Shown: piece by piece, positions 23,475-33,561 of the stretch
Layout: every line of letters starts with the position of its first letter
Position numbering within the stretch: the first letter of the stretch is position 1
Assembly: GCF_021729135.1 (NCBI RefSeq)
Contig: NZ_JAJTWW010000010.1
Location: 36,308-100,307 of the forward strand
From: Brevibacterium daeguense
Lineage (GTDB): Bacteria > Actinomycetota > Actinomycetes > Actinomycetales > Brevibacteriaceae
DNA: 64,000 nt
Direction of reading: 5' to 3'
Made by a program: the position numbers and the translations under genes
Notes under the pieces: generated by a model
Told to the model about the DNA's origin: nothing
Database searches by the model: none
What the model saw: only the letters and a program-made list of their open reading frames with translations

Positions 23475-26165
23475 TCACCGCCGGTTTGGCACGCCCTCCC
23501 GTGCAGTCGGCCGCGCGGCCGTGCCGGTGCCGAACACAGCGGCGTGGAACTCGCCGATCACCTCGGCGTTGTAGGCGCCCCCATCGAAGGGTTCGGCTCG
23601 AACCTCGCCGCGAATGAACGACCTCATGCCTTCCGCCAGGGCTTCCACGTCCTGGCCGACGATCAGGCCTCCGCCGCCCGCCATGGCGCTGTGCACTGAC
23701 CCGAAGTGCGTGGTGACCACGGGCAGCCCGAGCACCCGCGCCTCGAGGATGACGTCCGGCTGGCCCTCGTAGTTGCTCGACATCACGAAGCAGTCGCATT
23801 CGGCCATGAGCGCGAAGGGGTCGCGCAGCCAGCCCGTGAAGACCACCCATTCCGCAATGCCGAGGGACTGTGTGAGGGCGGTGAGCTCTCCTCGCAGCGG
23901 TCCGTCCCCGATGATGAGGAGCCGCGTGTTCTCGTTCTGCTCGTGCACCCGCGCGAATGCCCGGATCAGGCGCGCATGGTTCTTCTCCGGGGACAGCCAC
24001 CCGACGGTGACGAAGGTCGTCCAGTTGCCGCGGGAGATGAAGGTGCTGACCAGCTGCTGGCGGGAGGCTTCCGCCACCACGGTGTCGTAGGAGTACAGGC
24101 GACCCAGCTCGGCGATGACGTCGGTGAGCCGATTCAGGCTCATGGTCGGGGCATCGGAGGCGGAGAACCTGATCTGGTCCGTCCCGGACAGTACTCGCTC
24201 CACGTCGATCGTGTTCCGGGCGCTGACGAACTTCGCGGCCGGCGCGAACTCCTGCAGGCTCTCTGCGTTGATCCGGCTGAGGCCGGGAGAGACGGACACC
24301 AGTGCGTCGAATCCGCGGTAGAGCTTGAACACACCGTAGAGATTGTCCCGGTGCGGTCGTTCGCCATCGATCTCACGTTCCGCGTCGGCCCGGAGGTCGT
24401 CGTGGAGCCAGATCGCCTTCCGGGGCGCGGAGCCGTGCAGCATGAGCCTGGTCCAGTAGTTCGAGTACCCGCTGAAGTCGATCGCGGCGTCGAAGTCCGC
24501 ATCCCCGAAGAGGCGCCGCCACTCCCACTGCCACAGACCTGCGTCGGCCAGGTGTGCGTTCCGCCAGTCGTCGGGGGCCTTGACCAGCTCGTCCATGCTG
24601 GCCTGCAGCGCGTACTGCAGCAGGCCCGGATCGCGGACGACGTGCCGGACGTGGTCGGGGATCAGGGCGGCGTTGGCTCGGTAATCCGGGCTGTCGGAGC
24701 GGCAGTACAGGGCGGTGACGTCGTAGGTGTTGGGATCCAGTCGGCTCAGGAGGTTGAGCGCGGAGGAGGTGATGCCGTTGGTGATCATCCCTCCCAAATA
24801 GATCGCCAACCGGGTCCGGCCGTCGCGGAAGCCGCGCCGGACGCGGTACCCGTCCTCGTTGCCGTTGAACACCACGTCGATGATCCGTCGGCTGACGTCA
24901 CCGTCGTCGTGCGGGGTGAACCGCGCGGCGAGCTGCCGGTAGCGGTGGGCGGCCGCGGGGAACGGCTCGTCCAGACCGCCCCCGGCCAGGATGCGCGTCA
25001 CGTTGTCGAGCAGCTCCGTCGATGTCGTCGACACCGGTCCCGGCATCTGCTCGATGTCGAGGTAGAGTCCGCGGCTGTCGGAGTAGCTGTGCACATCCGG
25101 GATGTGCAGGGCCAGCGGCCGGCCGCTGGCGAGGTAGTCGACGAAGATGCTCGAGTAGTCGGACACGAGCAGATCGCTCAGCGCCAGCACCTCATTGGCG
25201 GGCACATCGTTTGGGACGAGCACGCTGGCCAGGTCCGGGTCGTCCTTGAGCTGCTCGTACACGACCTGGTGCGCCTTGAGCAGGATCACCCAGTCGCGCA
25301 GCTGCGGATGCCTGCGCAGGGCCCCGATCGTCTCCCGGAGCGCCTGGACGTCGACGTCGGGACGAGAGAACGATTCGCCGCGCCACGTGGGTGCGAACGT
25401 GAGCACCTTCCGGCTGCCGGCGTCGATCCCGCGGTCGCGCAGCACCTGACGGGCGTGGACCCAGGCACCGGGACCGAACATGTGGTCAGTGCGCGGGTAG
25501 CCCTCTTCGATGATCGCGCCTTCGAATACGTTGCGCAGCCGGTACGCCGACAGGTACATCTGCTCGGTCATGAAGGAGTTCTGGGCGAGGAGGTAGTCGG
25601 CGGACATGAAGTTGCGGAGGATGTTGCGGGAGTCGACGGCGCCGTCGGCGATGTCGTAGCCCATCTTCTTCAGCGGCGTGCCGTGCCAGGTGTTGAGGTA
25701 GGTCTGCTCGGGCCGCTTGATGAAGTCGGTCGGGAAGGTTGCGTTGTTGACCAGGTACTGGCTGGTCTCCAGCACGCGGTAGTACTCCGGGGTCTTGTGG
25801 TCGACGAAGTGCACGCGCGGGTGTCCGGCGAACTCGGTGAGGAAGGCGGAGTCGGAGGCCTTCCGCGACAGCACCCAGGTGTGGGTGAACTCCGCGTAGC
25901 GAGGGCCGTCGATCATGGCGCGGAAGAGCGCCTCGGGATTGCACAGTGCCCCGTTGCCGGCGAAGGATTCCCAGACCACCGTCTTCGGCCTGATCGGGGA
26001 TCTCAGGGCGCTGGTGAAGGCGCGGGCGCTGAGTGCATTCGCCACGTATGACTGATTGCGGCGCAGGTGCTTCTTCCACGCCGGCAGCTCCTGGCGCAGA
26101 TACGACTGGGCTGCGGACGGCAGCACCTTCTTGGCCTGCTCCCTGGCGACTCTGCCCAGATCCAT
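23475..26165 (-). CDS. Bifunctional CDP-glycerol glycerophosphotransferase (TagF-like) fused to GT4 glycosyltransferase
   Basis: 896 residues with two enzymes in one chain. Residues about 55-420: a TagF/TagB-type glycerophosphotransferase with LNTWHGTPLKKMGYD, VLTFAPTWRGESF, KAHQVVYEQL and the signature SDYSSIFVDYLASGRPLALH. Residues about 455-880: a GT-B family 4 glycosyltransferase with LAIYLGGMITNGITSSALNL, AIWLHDDLRADA, VTVGWLSPEKNHARLIRAFA and EGQPDVILEARVLGLPVVTT. Likely polymerises glycerol-phosphate and adds a sugar to a wall teichoic acid on the cytoplasmic face. ATG 26165 chosen; GTG 26198 is an alternative. Monocistronic. Confidence 0.88.
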   Translation of the reverse strand: MDLGRVAREQAKKVLPSAAQSYLRQELPAWKKHLRRNQSYVANALSARAFTSALRSPIRPKTVVWESFAGNGALCNPEALFRAMIDGPRYAEFTHTWVLSRKASDSAFLTEFAGHPRVHFVDHKTPEYYRVLETSQYLVNNATFPTDFIKRPEQTYLNTWHGTPLKKMGYDIADGAVDSRNILRNFMSADYLLAQNSFMTEQMYLSAYRLRNVFEGAIIEEGYPRTDHMFGPGAWVHARQVLRDRGIDAGSRKVLTFAPTWRGESFSRPDVDVQALRETIGALRRHPQLRDWVILLKAHQVVYEQLKDDPDLASVLVPNDVPANEVLALSDLLVSDYSSIFVDYLASGRPLALHIPDVHSYSDSRGLYLDIEQMPGPVSTTSTELLDNVTRILAGGGLDEPFPAAAHRYRQLAARFTPHDDGDVSRRIIDVVFNGNEDGYRVRRGFRDGRTRLAIYLGGMITNGITSSALNLLSRLDPNTYDVTALYCRSDSPDYRANAALIPDHVRHVVRDPGLLQYALQASMDELVKAPDDWRNAHLADAGLWQWEWRRLFGDADFDAAIDFSGYSNYWTRLMLHGSAPRKAIWLHDDLRADAEREIDGERPHRDNLYGVFKLYRGFDALVSVSPGLSRINAESLQEFAPAAKFVSARNTIDVERVLSGTDQIRFSASDAPTMSLNRLTDVIAELGRLYSYDTVVAEASRQQLVSTFISRGNWTTFVTVGWLSPEKNHARLIRAFARVHEQNENTRLLIIGDGPLRGELTALTQSLGIAEWVVFTGWLRDPFALMAECDCFVMSSNYEGQPDVILEARVLGLPVVTTHFGSVHSAMAGGGGLIVGQDVEALAEGMRSFIRGEVRAEPFDGGAYNAEVIGEFHAAVFGTGTAARPTAREGVPNRR

Positions 26166-26442
26166 CCTCGCCTGCCTTTCCCCACCGGTGGCGCTCACCG
26201 TGCGAGACGATGGTAGGCGGCCATCGTACTCCGAGATCGCGGGAAGAACCCAGGACGCCGGAAGAGCGGTTCAGTTCTCGCGCCGCCGTCACTGGTGCGC
26301 AGATATCTGAAGACGGTGTGAGCTGCTGGTGGAGGCGTGCCGCTCACCGCACGAGGGAGCGACCCGGGAACGCAGCCTTCGCTGTCGTCTCCCGTGCCGC
26401 TCCCTCGAACACAGGCCCACCGAATGGCGGCCTTGAGGTGTA

Positions 26443-26952
26443 TCAGTGGTTGCGGACAGTTTCGCTGTCGCGTGTGTGGCTGTCGGTGCGCTCGTCGTCG
26501 TCGCCCTCGATCTCCTTGGCCAGCAAGGCAGAGCCGATGGTCCAGATCAAAGCGGAGATGAGTGCGAACCATACGCCGAACTCGACGGAGAGATCATCAC
26601 CGCGCTCGAGTCCACCCATCGGGTCGATGGCGAAGGCCAAGCACTGCAGGGTGGCAGCGATGCCGACGGCCATCGAAACCAGGGTCAGTCCACGATGCTG
26701 ACGCCGCCGCGCACGCGCCGCCGCATAGATCATCGCGATGAGAAGACCTACGCCGAGGTAGGCGATGAAGGGCACTAGGGAATCAGTTTCGTAGCCGGAC
26801 CGGGGGTCAGAATCGCCCCCGGGATTCACCCAGTTCAGGAATGGGGCGATGTTGAACAGGACGATGCCGATTGCGGCCACGATGAGTCCTGTGGTCTTGG
26901 CCCGACGTGGTGCGTGAGCCGTAGGTGAGGCGCCGGTGTGTTCTGCGGTCAT
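26443..26952 (-). CDS. Four-helix membrane protein, unknown
   Basis: 169 residues with helices TGLIVAAIGIVLFNIAPFLNWV, LVPFIAYLGVGLLIAMIYAAA, GLTLVSMAVGIAATLQCLAF and FGVWFALISALIWTIGSALL, and a charged acidic tail (KEIEGDDDERTDSHTRDSE). Spacing suggests a DUF-type actinobacterial membrane protein, but no family is recognised. Divergent from the acyltransferase gene across 260 bp. Confidence 0.65.
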   Translation of the reverse strand: MTAEHTGASPTAHAPRRAKTTGLIVAAIGIVLFNIAPFLNWVNPGGDSDPRSGYETDSLVPFIAYLGVGLLIAMIYAAARARRRQHRGLTLVSMAVGIAATLQCLAFAIDPMGGLERGDDLSVEFGVWFALISALIWTIGSALLAKEIEGDDDERTDSHTRDSETVRNH

Positions 26953-27213
26953 GTCTACTCCGATTCACAATGGTGCACGAGAAGTACGATGACTGCACTC
27001 CGAATCAAGCAAGGTTCCTTGTTGATCTGATCCATAGACTACAGCACGTCGCCAGGGGAGAAGTTCACCGGCGGTCGGGCATGGTGCTTCTGATTTCGGC
27101 CTCGCGGTGCGCGAGCGGATAGTTCAGCGGTTTTCCACATTTCAGCGTGAAGCCGCACGTTCCGAACCCGCCGATCATTGAGCAGGGGTCTCGCGGGCTC
27201 TTACGTTGATCCG

Positions 27214-29295
27214 GTGCAGCGAAAATTCCGCCCTGAGATCCAGCTCCTCCGAGCTGTCGCCGTTCTCGCGGTCGTGATCTACCACATCTATCCGGACCGG
27301 TTGCCTGGCGGCTTCGTCGGGGTGGACGTCTTCTTCGTGATCTCGGGGTTCCTCATCACCTCGCACATCCTCCGTGAGGTCGAGACCAAGGGTCGGCTGT
27401 CCCTCCTGGAGTTCTGGACGAACAGAGCCAGGAGGATCCTGCCGGCCGCGACGGTCGCGATCGTGGTGATCGCGGTGGCCGCGCCCTTCTTCCTGCCGAA
27501 CACCCAATGGACCAGTACTGCAATCCAGGGGATCGCGTCTGTGTTCTATGTGCAGAACTTCCTCCTGGCCGCCGGTTCGGTGGACTATCTGCGACAGGAC
27601 GCCGCCCACACGCCTTTCCAGCACTTCTGGTCACTGTCGGTCGAGGAGCAGTTCTACCTCTTCTGGCCGCTCGTGGTGGTCGCCGCCCTCGTGCTGGCTC
27701 GCCTGCTGACTGCAGGCCGTCGGGACTCCGACCGAGGCGCGCTTCCCAATCCTCGGGTGTTCCGCTATCTCGTGTTCCGACTCTTCGTGATCATTGTGGT
27801 GGCCTCGTTCGTCTACGGCGTGATCCAGGTCAACGCGGGCGATCCGCAGGCCTACTTCGTGACGCCGGCGAGGGTGTGGGAGCTGGGACTCGGCGGCCTC
27901 CTGGCGTGTGTTCTCAGTGATTCGCAGCGGTTCCCCCGTCTCCGTCGCGGACTGGCACTCGCCGGCATTGCCGCCATCGCCATCTCCTGCGTCTTCTACG
28001 ACGAGAGCACTCCTTTCCCGGGTGCGTTCGCGCTCGTTCCGACTCTGGGCGCGGTGGCCGTGATCATCGCCGGCAGGACGGAGGGACCGGGATCCCTCAC
28101 GCCGGTCGTCGACTGGAAGCCGGTGCAGCTGGTGGGAATGTGGTCGTATTCGCTGTATCTCTGGCACTTCCCGGTGATCACCTTCTTCGTCGCGACTCGT
28201 GGCCGGCCCGGTCTTGTCGAGGGGGTGGCACTCGCTCTGCTCTCGCTGGGATTGGCGATGGTGAGCTTCTATCTGGTCGAGGAGCCAGTCCGGAGGAACG
28301 AGCTATTCAGGAATCGACGTTGGATTGCGGTGCGGGCCAGCGCCGTCGCGATGGCCGCCGCGGCCGCGGTCGCGGTCGTGCCTCAGGTGGCCTTCGAGAG
28401 ATACATGTCTGTCGAGCAGGAGCGGGTGGACAGGCTGGTCGCCCTCGCGCCGCCGAGCATGGGCGCCGGGGAGATCTCGGACTCGTCGTTCCAGACCTAC
28501 GCGGATGGCCAGTCGGTCATCATCCCGCTGCCTGCGGAGGCGCGTGAAGACGAACCCGAGTACCCGGGCTGTGAGGAACCGACCGCCGCCGCTGATTCCC
28601 CGATCACCCATGAGTGCGTGGCCGCGAATCCCGAGGGGAGCAAGACCCTCGTGGTGGTGGGTGATTCCCACGCGAGTCAATGGGTCCCGGCGCTCCAGGA
28701 GATCGTCGAGGGCACGGACTGGAAAGTCGTGACCTTCCTGCACAACTCCTGTCCCTTCAACATGGAGAAGCGGCAGTTCGAGCTCGACGGGGGACTCGAA
28801 TGCACTGAGCCGAACACTGCGACGCTCGAGCGGATCCTTGAGATGGAACCCGAGAAGGTATTCATGACGAATTACGCGGCCGAGGACATGGCTCCGGACA
28901 GCGATGAGGAGTACGGGGGAACCCAGGGGTACGTCGAAGTTCTGGAGCCGATGGCCGAGGCCGGCATCGAGGTGATCGCCATGCATGACACTCCGATCCC
29001 GGGTGACGAGCTTTCCGTGCCCGACTGCGTGGCCGCGAACGAGGAGAGCCTTGACGAATGCGGATTCGACCGGGAATCCAGCCGAGAGTCCGAGGAGACG
29101 AATGGTGCGCTGGAAGCAGCCGCCGACCAGGTCGAGGGAGTGCGGTTCGAGAGCCTTGTCGACGAGTTCTGCACCGAAGACATATGTCCGGCGGTGATCG
29201 GCTCGGTGCTGGTGTATCGCGATAACAATCACGTATCCGCAACGTACATGAGGACGTTGGCAGGACCGCTGTCCGAGGTGCTCGATATCGGCTGA
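27214..29295 (+). CDS. Acyltransferase-3/SGNH two-domain cell-surface O-acyltransferase (OatA-like)
   Basis: 693 residues. N-terminal acyltransferase-3 domain with about ten helices and landmarks RPEIQLLRAVAVLAVVIYHI, GGFVGVDVFFVISGFLIT, FWTNRARRILPA and HFWSLSVEEQFYLFWPL. A C-terminal extracellular SGNH-type domain has VVVGDSHASQWVPAL (nucleophile Ser) and the catalytic DxxH in DNNHVSATYMR. Such proteins carry acetyl groups across the membrane onto peptidoglycan or wall polymers. GTG 27214 is the likely start, but no strong RBS is seen (TTG 27178 possible). Confidence 0.9.
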   Translation: MQRKFRPEIQLLRAVAVLAVVIYHIYPDRLPGGFVGVDVFFVISGFLITSHILREVETKGRLSLLEFWTNRARRILPAATVAIVVIAVAAPFFLPNTQWTSTAIQGIASVFYVQNFLLAAGSVDYLRQDAAHTPFQHFWSLSVEEQFYLFWPLVVVAALVLARLLTAGRRDSDRGALPNPRVFRYLVFRLFVIIVVASFVYGVIQVNAGDPQAYFVTPARVWELGLGGLLACVLSDSQRFPRLRRGLALAGIAAIAISCVFYDESTPFPGAFALVPTLGAVAVIIAGRTEGPGSLTPVVDWKPVQLVGMWSYSLYLWHFPVITFFVATRGRPGLVEGVALALLSLGLAMVSFYLVEEPVRRNELFRNRRWIAVRASAVAMAAAAAVAVVPQVAFERYMSVEQERVDRLVALAPPSMGAGEISDSSFQTYADGQSVIIPLPAEAREDEPEYPGCEEPTAAADSPITHECVAANPEGSKTLVVVGDSHASQWVPALQEIVEGTDWKVVTFLHNSCPFNMEKRQFELDGGLECTEPNTATLERILEMEPEKVFMTNYAAEDMAPDSDEEYGGTQGYVEVLEPMAEAGIEVIAMHDTPIPGDELSVPDCVAANEESLDECGFDRESSRESEETNGALEAAADQVEGVRFESLVDEFCTEDICPAVIGSVLVYRDNNHVSATYMRTLAGPLSEVLDIG

Positions 29296-29424
29296 AAATC
29301 GGACGTCCTCTGACCGGTGATGAGCGCTGTCAAGCCTCGACCCGTAGAATGGCGGAGGATTTGGAAGCCCGCGAATCGGCCGGGCCGACTTCGACTCAAC
29401 TGCGAAACCGAGGACTCTGGATAA

Positions 29425-30501
29425 ATGGTGTCGTTCAACGACAGGGGATCGCTGCGCATAGCAGCGATCGTGCCGTGCCACAACGAGGAGATCACTGTCG
29501 AGAAGGTGGTCTCTGACCTCAAGGCAGCAGTGCCGGGCATGACGGTCTACGTGTACGACAACAACAGCACCGACCGCACAGCGGAACTCGCGGCGAAGGC
29601 CGGTGCGATCGTGCGGCACGAGTCCTTCAAGGGCAAGGGCAACGTCATCAGGCGTGCGTTCGCTGACATCGATGCCGACCTCTACGTCACCATCGACGGC
29701 GATGACACCTATGAGGCCGCCGACCTCCCCGGCATGATCGATCTGCTCCTGTCCGGCCCCTACGACCACGTGCTGGGCGTCCGCCAGGACACGCAGGAGA
29801 CGTCGTCGTATCGACCCGGCCACGAGGCTGGGAACAGGATGTTCAACCGGCTCACCGGGTGGCTCTTCAAGTCGAAGGTCACGGACATGCTGTCCGGTTA
29901 CCGCGTGTTCTCGCGCCGATTCGTCAAGTCCTTCCCTGCCATCAGCAAGCAGTTCGAGATCGAGACCGAACTGACGGTCCACATGATGGCGCTCCGGTTG
30001 CCCAATGCCGAATATCCGATCGGCTTCCGGGATCGCCCCGAGGGCAGCGAATCGAAGCTGTCGACGTTCGGTGACGGCTTCAAGATCCTCAGTCTCATCG
30101 TGCAGCTCGTCCGGCACGAGCGGCCGACGCTGTTCTACGGGCTCCTCACAGTGTTCTTCGCACTGATCTCGCTGGCGCTCGGCATCCCGCTCGTCGTCGA
30201 GTTCTTCCAGACCGGTCTTGTCCCGCGGCTGCCGACTGCCATCCTGGCGGCAGCCTTGATGGGACTGGCAGTTCTCATGGGCTGCGTGGGCCTCGTCCTC
30301 GACGGTCTGCGCAGAGCCCGGCGCGAGGCGTCGCGCCTGCGCTACCTCTCACTCGATCCGGCCGTGGAGACGAACCCGGACCCGGTGGCCGTGTCCGCGA
30401 TGCTCCCCGGCACCTTCGTGGAAACGGATGTCACCGGTCCGCGCAGCGCGGCGGTCAGCGCAGAGCCGGAGGGATCGAAGGGGCCGAAGGTCACTCCATG
30501 A
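29425..30501 (+). CDS. Family 2 glycosyltransferase (polyprenyl-phosphate sugar synthase-like)
   Basis: 358 residues. GT-A fold with IAAIVPCHNEEITVEKVV, VYDNNSTDRTAELAAKAG, the DxD-like YVTIDGDDTYE and the acceptor segment MLSGYRVFSRRFVKSFP, as in DPM/GtrB-like synthases. Two C-terminal transmembrane helices (LTVFFALISLALGIPLVV and AALMGLAVLMGCVGLVL) fit membrane-anchored polyprenyl-phosphate-hexose synthases. The stop overlaps gtrA by ATGA. Role: loading a sugar onto the lipid carrier for external glycosylation (inference). Confidence 0.9.
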   Translation: MVSFNDRGSLRIAAIVPCHNEEITVEKVVSDLKAAVPGMTVYVYDNNSTDRTAELAAKAGAIVRHESFKGKGNVIRRAFADIDADLYVTIDGDDTYEAADLPGMIDLLLSGPYDHVLGVRQDTQETSSYRPGHEAGNRMFNRLTGWLFKSKVTDMLSGYRVFSRRFVKSFPAISKQFEIETELTVHMMALRLPNAEYPIGFRDRPEGSESKLSTFGDGFKILSLIVQLVRHERPTLFYGLLTVFFALISLALGIPLVVEFFQTGLVPRLPTAILAAALMGLAVLMGCVGLVLDGLRRARREASRLRYLSLDPAVETNPDPVAVSAMLPGTFVETDVTGPRSAAVSAEPEGSKGPKVTP

Positions 30502-31022
30502 TCGACCGGGTGCCGGCTCGATGGCGGATCTTTGCCGTGGAGGTGTTCCGTTTCCTCACTGTCGGCGGGCTCGGCTACATCGTTGATGTCGGCTTGTCGA
30601 ACCTGCTGGTGTACGGGTTCTTCGGGCTAGTCCCTGCCGTGATGCCGGGCAGCCCTCTCAAGGCCAAGATCATTTCGACGATCGCTTCGGTGGTCGTTGC
30701 TTGGCTGGGCAACCGGCTATGGACCTATGGCGACCGACATGTCGGATCGAACCTGCGCGGGATGACCCTGTTCTTCGTGGTGAACGCGATCGGCATGGTC
30801 ATTGCGGTGCTGCCGTTGGGATTCACCTGGTACGTTCTCGAACTGCGCGATCCGGTCAGCTACAACATCTCGACGAACATCATCGGAATTGGACTGGCGA
30901 TGATCTTCCGGTTCTACGCGTACCGGACCTGGGTCTTCAAGAAGCGGCCGCAGGTGGAGACGGTCGTATTGGAAGGACTGTCGAGCTCCAAGGCGGTAGA
31001 GCCAAAGGAAAACCTGAATTGA
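30498..31022 (+). CDS. GtrA family membrane protein
   Basis: 174 residues with four transmembrane helices: FRFLTVGGLGYIVDVGLSNLLV, ASVVVAWLGNRLWTYG, LFFVVNAIGMVIAVLPLGF and STNIIGIGLAMIFRFYAYRTWVF. The NRLWTYG and RFYAYRTWVF features are diagnostic. GtrA proteins are thought to flip or present polyprenyl-phosphate sugars made by the GT2 partner, here translationally coupled upstream. The C-terminus is polar (VVLEGLSSSKAVEPKENLN). Confidence 0.92.
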   Translation: MIDRVPARWRIFAVEVFRFLTVGGLGYIVDVGLSNLLVYGFFGLVPAVMPGSPLKAKIISTIASVVVAWLGNRLWTYGDRHVGSNLRGMTLFFVVNAIGMVIAVLPLGFTWYVLELRDPVSYNISTNIIGIGLAMIFRFYAYRTWVFKKRPQVETVVLEGLSSSKAVEPKENLN

Positions 31023-31217
31023 CGATCTCTGTGGTCAACGGCAATAAGACCGAAAGGCGCTGAAGAACTTCTCCGGCTTCTCACTTTAAATCCACAGCTA
31101 CGGGGCATCCGGCCGGTATATTCGGTTCTGGAAAAACAACGTACGTGTCCGGTAAGTGTGCACGTTTGTTCACCCGGCAGGCTGTGGTCTGCCCCAAGTC
31201 GGAAATGAGCCTCATTT

Positions 31218-33500
31218 ATGGTGTCTTGGACATCAGCATTTACGATGACTTCCCTCGTAGCGGCTTCAGTACTCATCGCCCCAATGGCCCAGGCCGCTGA
31301 TCCTTTGCCCAAACTGGAACTTCCGAGCTACTCGGGAAATGTTCAACCGGTCGACAATTCCGACGCCGAGGTGCACCGCTTGACCGAATCCGCGGAACTC
31401 GGCGAGACGGTGAGTGTCGATCTCGACGCGACATCGGTTGTTGGCGTCACATGGGACGGAGACGACCCGAAAAGCGAGTATCGAGTCAAGATCGGCGGCG
31501 AATGGCAGGCATGGGAACAGATGCCGGTAGAAGACGGGGCAGGTCCTGAGCCAGGATCGACTGAAGCTGAGCAGGCTAAGGACGGAACTGAGCCTCTCGC
31601 AGTTACCGACGCCGAACAGATCGAGTTTCGTGCGGAGAATGCCAAAGCCGATACGACTGACATAAGGATCGAGGTGTTCTCCACGGAGAAGACTTCGGCT
31701 GATGTAGAGATTGCACGGGATTCTGGCACTGAACCCGCTCCGACCCCTTCAGAGCCAATCCTCCCGAGTCCGGATGCGCCCACGGAAGACAATGAACTTG
31801 AAGAACGAAGAGCTCCTGAGCTTGGTTCTACTAGCAACAACTCGTATGGCGAGACTGCAGATACCCTTGCGCAGCCTGTGGCACCGGACGCCGCCTCTGT
31901 CTACACGGCCGCATCCACTACCGGCCTCGGGCGCTACACATCACGAGCGGAATGGGGCGCGAACGAGTCAAAGGTCCGCTGTAGCCCTTCGACGGCCAGT
32001 GAGAACAGGGCCGTCACAATCCACCACACGGCTGGTTCCAATAGCTATTCTGAATCCGAAGTCCCCGGCATTCTTCGTGGTTATTTGGAGTACCACACGT
32101 CGGGACGAGGCTGGTGCGATCTGGGCTACAACATGCTTGTTGACAAGTTCGGAAATATCTATGAAGGCCGAGCAGGTGGCTTCGACAAGGCAGTTGTCGG
32201 AGCTCACGCTGGCGGGTTCAACACGGGGACTTTCGGCGTATCCGTAATGGGAACTTACTCTTCCTCGCCATCCACTGCAGCGCTTGACGCACTGGAGAAG
32301 ATTATCGCCTGGCAGTCGGCAACTTGGGGTTACGATCCCACCGCTAAGGTCACCCTTACCTCCGGCGGCAGCACTCGATATGCAAGTGGACAGAAGGTTT
32401 CGTTGCATCGCGTGTTCGGGCATCGCGACGTATCCACGACGGAATGTCCCGGCAATGGATTGTACGACAAGCTGTCGTCCTTGCGATCGGAGGGCAAGAA
32501 GCAGCAGGACAGCGTATTGCCGTTTGACGTCCCGGGACCGATTGGGGCTCATTACCGAGCGATCGACGGCACCAATGTATTGGGGATGCCGACGAGCAGC
32601 CAGCACGGTGGCCTCCGAAATGGAGGGCGATATCAGAGCTTTGAACGCGGTGACATCCATTGGTCTGAGAGCTTCGGCGCTCATTCGACTCAGGCTGGTC
32701 CCATTCGCAACCTCTGGAAGGCGCAGAAATTCGAGAACGGTCGACTGGGGTATCCGAAAACCGAACAGCATGGCGGATTGCGGAATGACGGCAGCTATCA
32801 GAGTTTCGAGGGTGGTGACGTTCATTGGTCGGACGCAACCGGCGCTCACGCGACGTGGGGAGACATTCGCGTTACCTGGGGAGCCCACGGCTACGAGAAC
32901 GGCAAGCTCGGCTATCCCACCTCCCGTGAACATGATGGTTTGCGCAACGGAGGGGCGTACCAAAGCTTCCAAGGTGGTGACATCCACTGGACTTCTGCGA
33001 CAGGTGCTCATGCGACATGGGGCGGAATTCGGACCGAGTGGGCTCGAACGGGATTCGAAAATGGGTCACTCGGGTATCCCACGTCGCGTGAGCACCAGCT
33101 GCGTGACCGAGGCGCCTACCAGAGCTTCGAGGAGGGCGATATTCACTACAGCCCTGCCACGGGTGCGAATGCCACTAGGGGGGCGATCCGCGAAACCTGG
33201 GGCGATACCGGCTACGAGAATGGCAAGCTCGGATACCCGAAGACTCGAGAGCATACTGGTTTGCACAAGGGCGGGGCATATCAGGGATTCCAGGGCGGCG
33301 ATATTCACTGGTCTCCAGACACGGGAGCACATGCCACTTGGGGAGGCATTAGATCTGCCTGGGGCAAGACCGGGTGGGAGAAAGGCAAGCTTGGCTATCC
33401 GACTTCTAACGAGTACAAGAAGAACGGTGTGACCCGCCAGGATTTCCAAGGGGGATACATCGAGTGGCGCGACAGTAAAGCGCATGTCGTTTATCGGTGA
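31218..33500 (+). CDS. Secreted N-acetylmuramoyl-L-alanine amidase with LGFP-type repeats
   Basis: 760 residues. The Sec signal peptide ends PMAQA-A. Residues about 27-240 are a Ser/Glu/Pro-rich spacer with a small beta domain. Residues about 240-415 are an amidase_2/PGRP catalytic domain: GRYTSRAEWGANES, zinc-ligand region VTIHHTAGSNSYS, RGWCDLGYNMLVDKFGNIYEGRAGG and HRVFGHRDVSTTECPG. The rest is six LGFP-like repeats of about 52 residues (GRLGYPKTEQHGGLRN-GSYQSFEGGDVHWS pattern) that bind the cell wall. Codons are more AT-rich than in flanking housekeeping genes. It probably trims or anchors to peptidoglycan during growth. Confidence 0.92.
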   Translation: MVSWTSAFTMTSLVAASVLIAPMAQAADPLPKLELPSYSGNVQPVDNSDAEVHRLTESAELGETVSVDLDATSVVGVTWDGDDPKSEYRVKIGGEWQAWEQMPVEDGAGPEPGSTEAEQAKDGTEPLAVTDAEQIEFRAENAKADTTDIRIEVFSTEKTSADVEIARDSGTEPAPTPSEPILPSPDAPTEDNELEERRAPELGSTSNNSYGETADTLAQPVAPDAASVYTAASTTGLGRYTSRAEWGANESKVRCSPSTASENRAVTIHHTAGSNSYSESEVPGILRGYLEYHTSGRGWCDLGYNMLVDKFGNIYEGRAGGFDKAVVGAHAGGFNTGTFGVSVMGTYSSSPSTAALDALEKIIAWQSATWGYDPTAKVTLTSGGSTRYASGQKVSLHRVFGHRDVSTTECPGNGLYDKLSSLRSEGKKQQDSVLPFDVPGPIGAHYRAIDGTNVLGMPTSSQHGGLRNGGRYQSFERGDIHWSESFGAHSTQAGPIRNLWKAQKFENGRLGYPKTEQHGGLRNDGSYQSFEGGDVHWSDATGAHATWGDIRVTWGAHGYENGKLGYPTSREHDGLRNGGAYQSFQGGDIHWTSATGAHATWGGIRTEWARTGFENGSLGYPTSREHQLRDRGAYQSFEEGDIHYSPATGANATRGAIRETWGDTGYENGKLGYPKTREHTGLHKGGAYQGFQGGDIHWSPDTGAHATWGGIRSAWGKTGWEKGKLGYPTSNEYKKNGVTRQDFQGGYIEWRDSKAHVVYR

Positions 33501-33561
33501 TTGAACTAGGGGTGTCCCGGTCCCTGGAGGAGCCGGGGCACCCCTCTCTTTATCGGTGATT
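33490..33561. repeat. 13-bp direct repeat TTTATCGGTGATT flanking the terminator
   Basis: TTTATCGGTGATT occurs at 33490-33502 (containing the amidase stop TGA) and at 33549-33561 (where it encodes the end of the leftward glycosyltransferase gene). Confidence 0.8.
33509..33551. terminator. Bidirectional terminator between amidase and glycosyltransferase genes
   Basis: GGGGTGTCCCGG (33509-33520) pairs with CCGGGGCACCCC (33533-33544) with one G-U type mismatch, followed by TCTCTTT on the plus strand. Placed between convergent genes. Confidence 0.8.

Noticed and set aside
23706..26051. Long rightward open frame opposite the TagF-GT fusion
   Set aside because: Antisense shadow caused by GC-biased codons; no recognisable domain, and the leftward gene is unambiguous.
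28303..30117. Leftward open frame spanning acyltransferase 3' end and GT2
   Set aside because: Crosses two real genes and the gap between them; low-complexity antisense translation.
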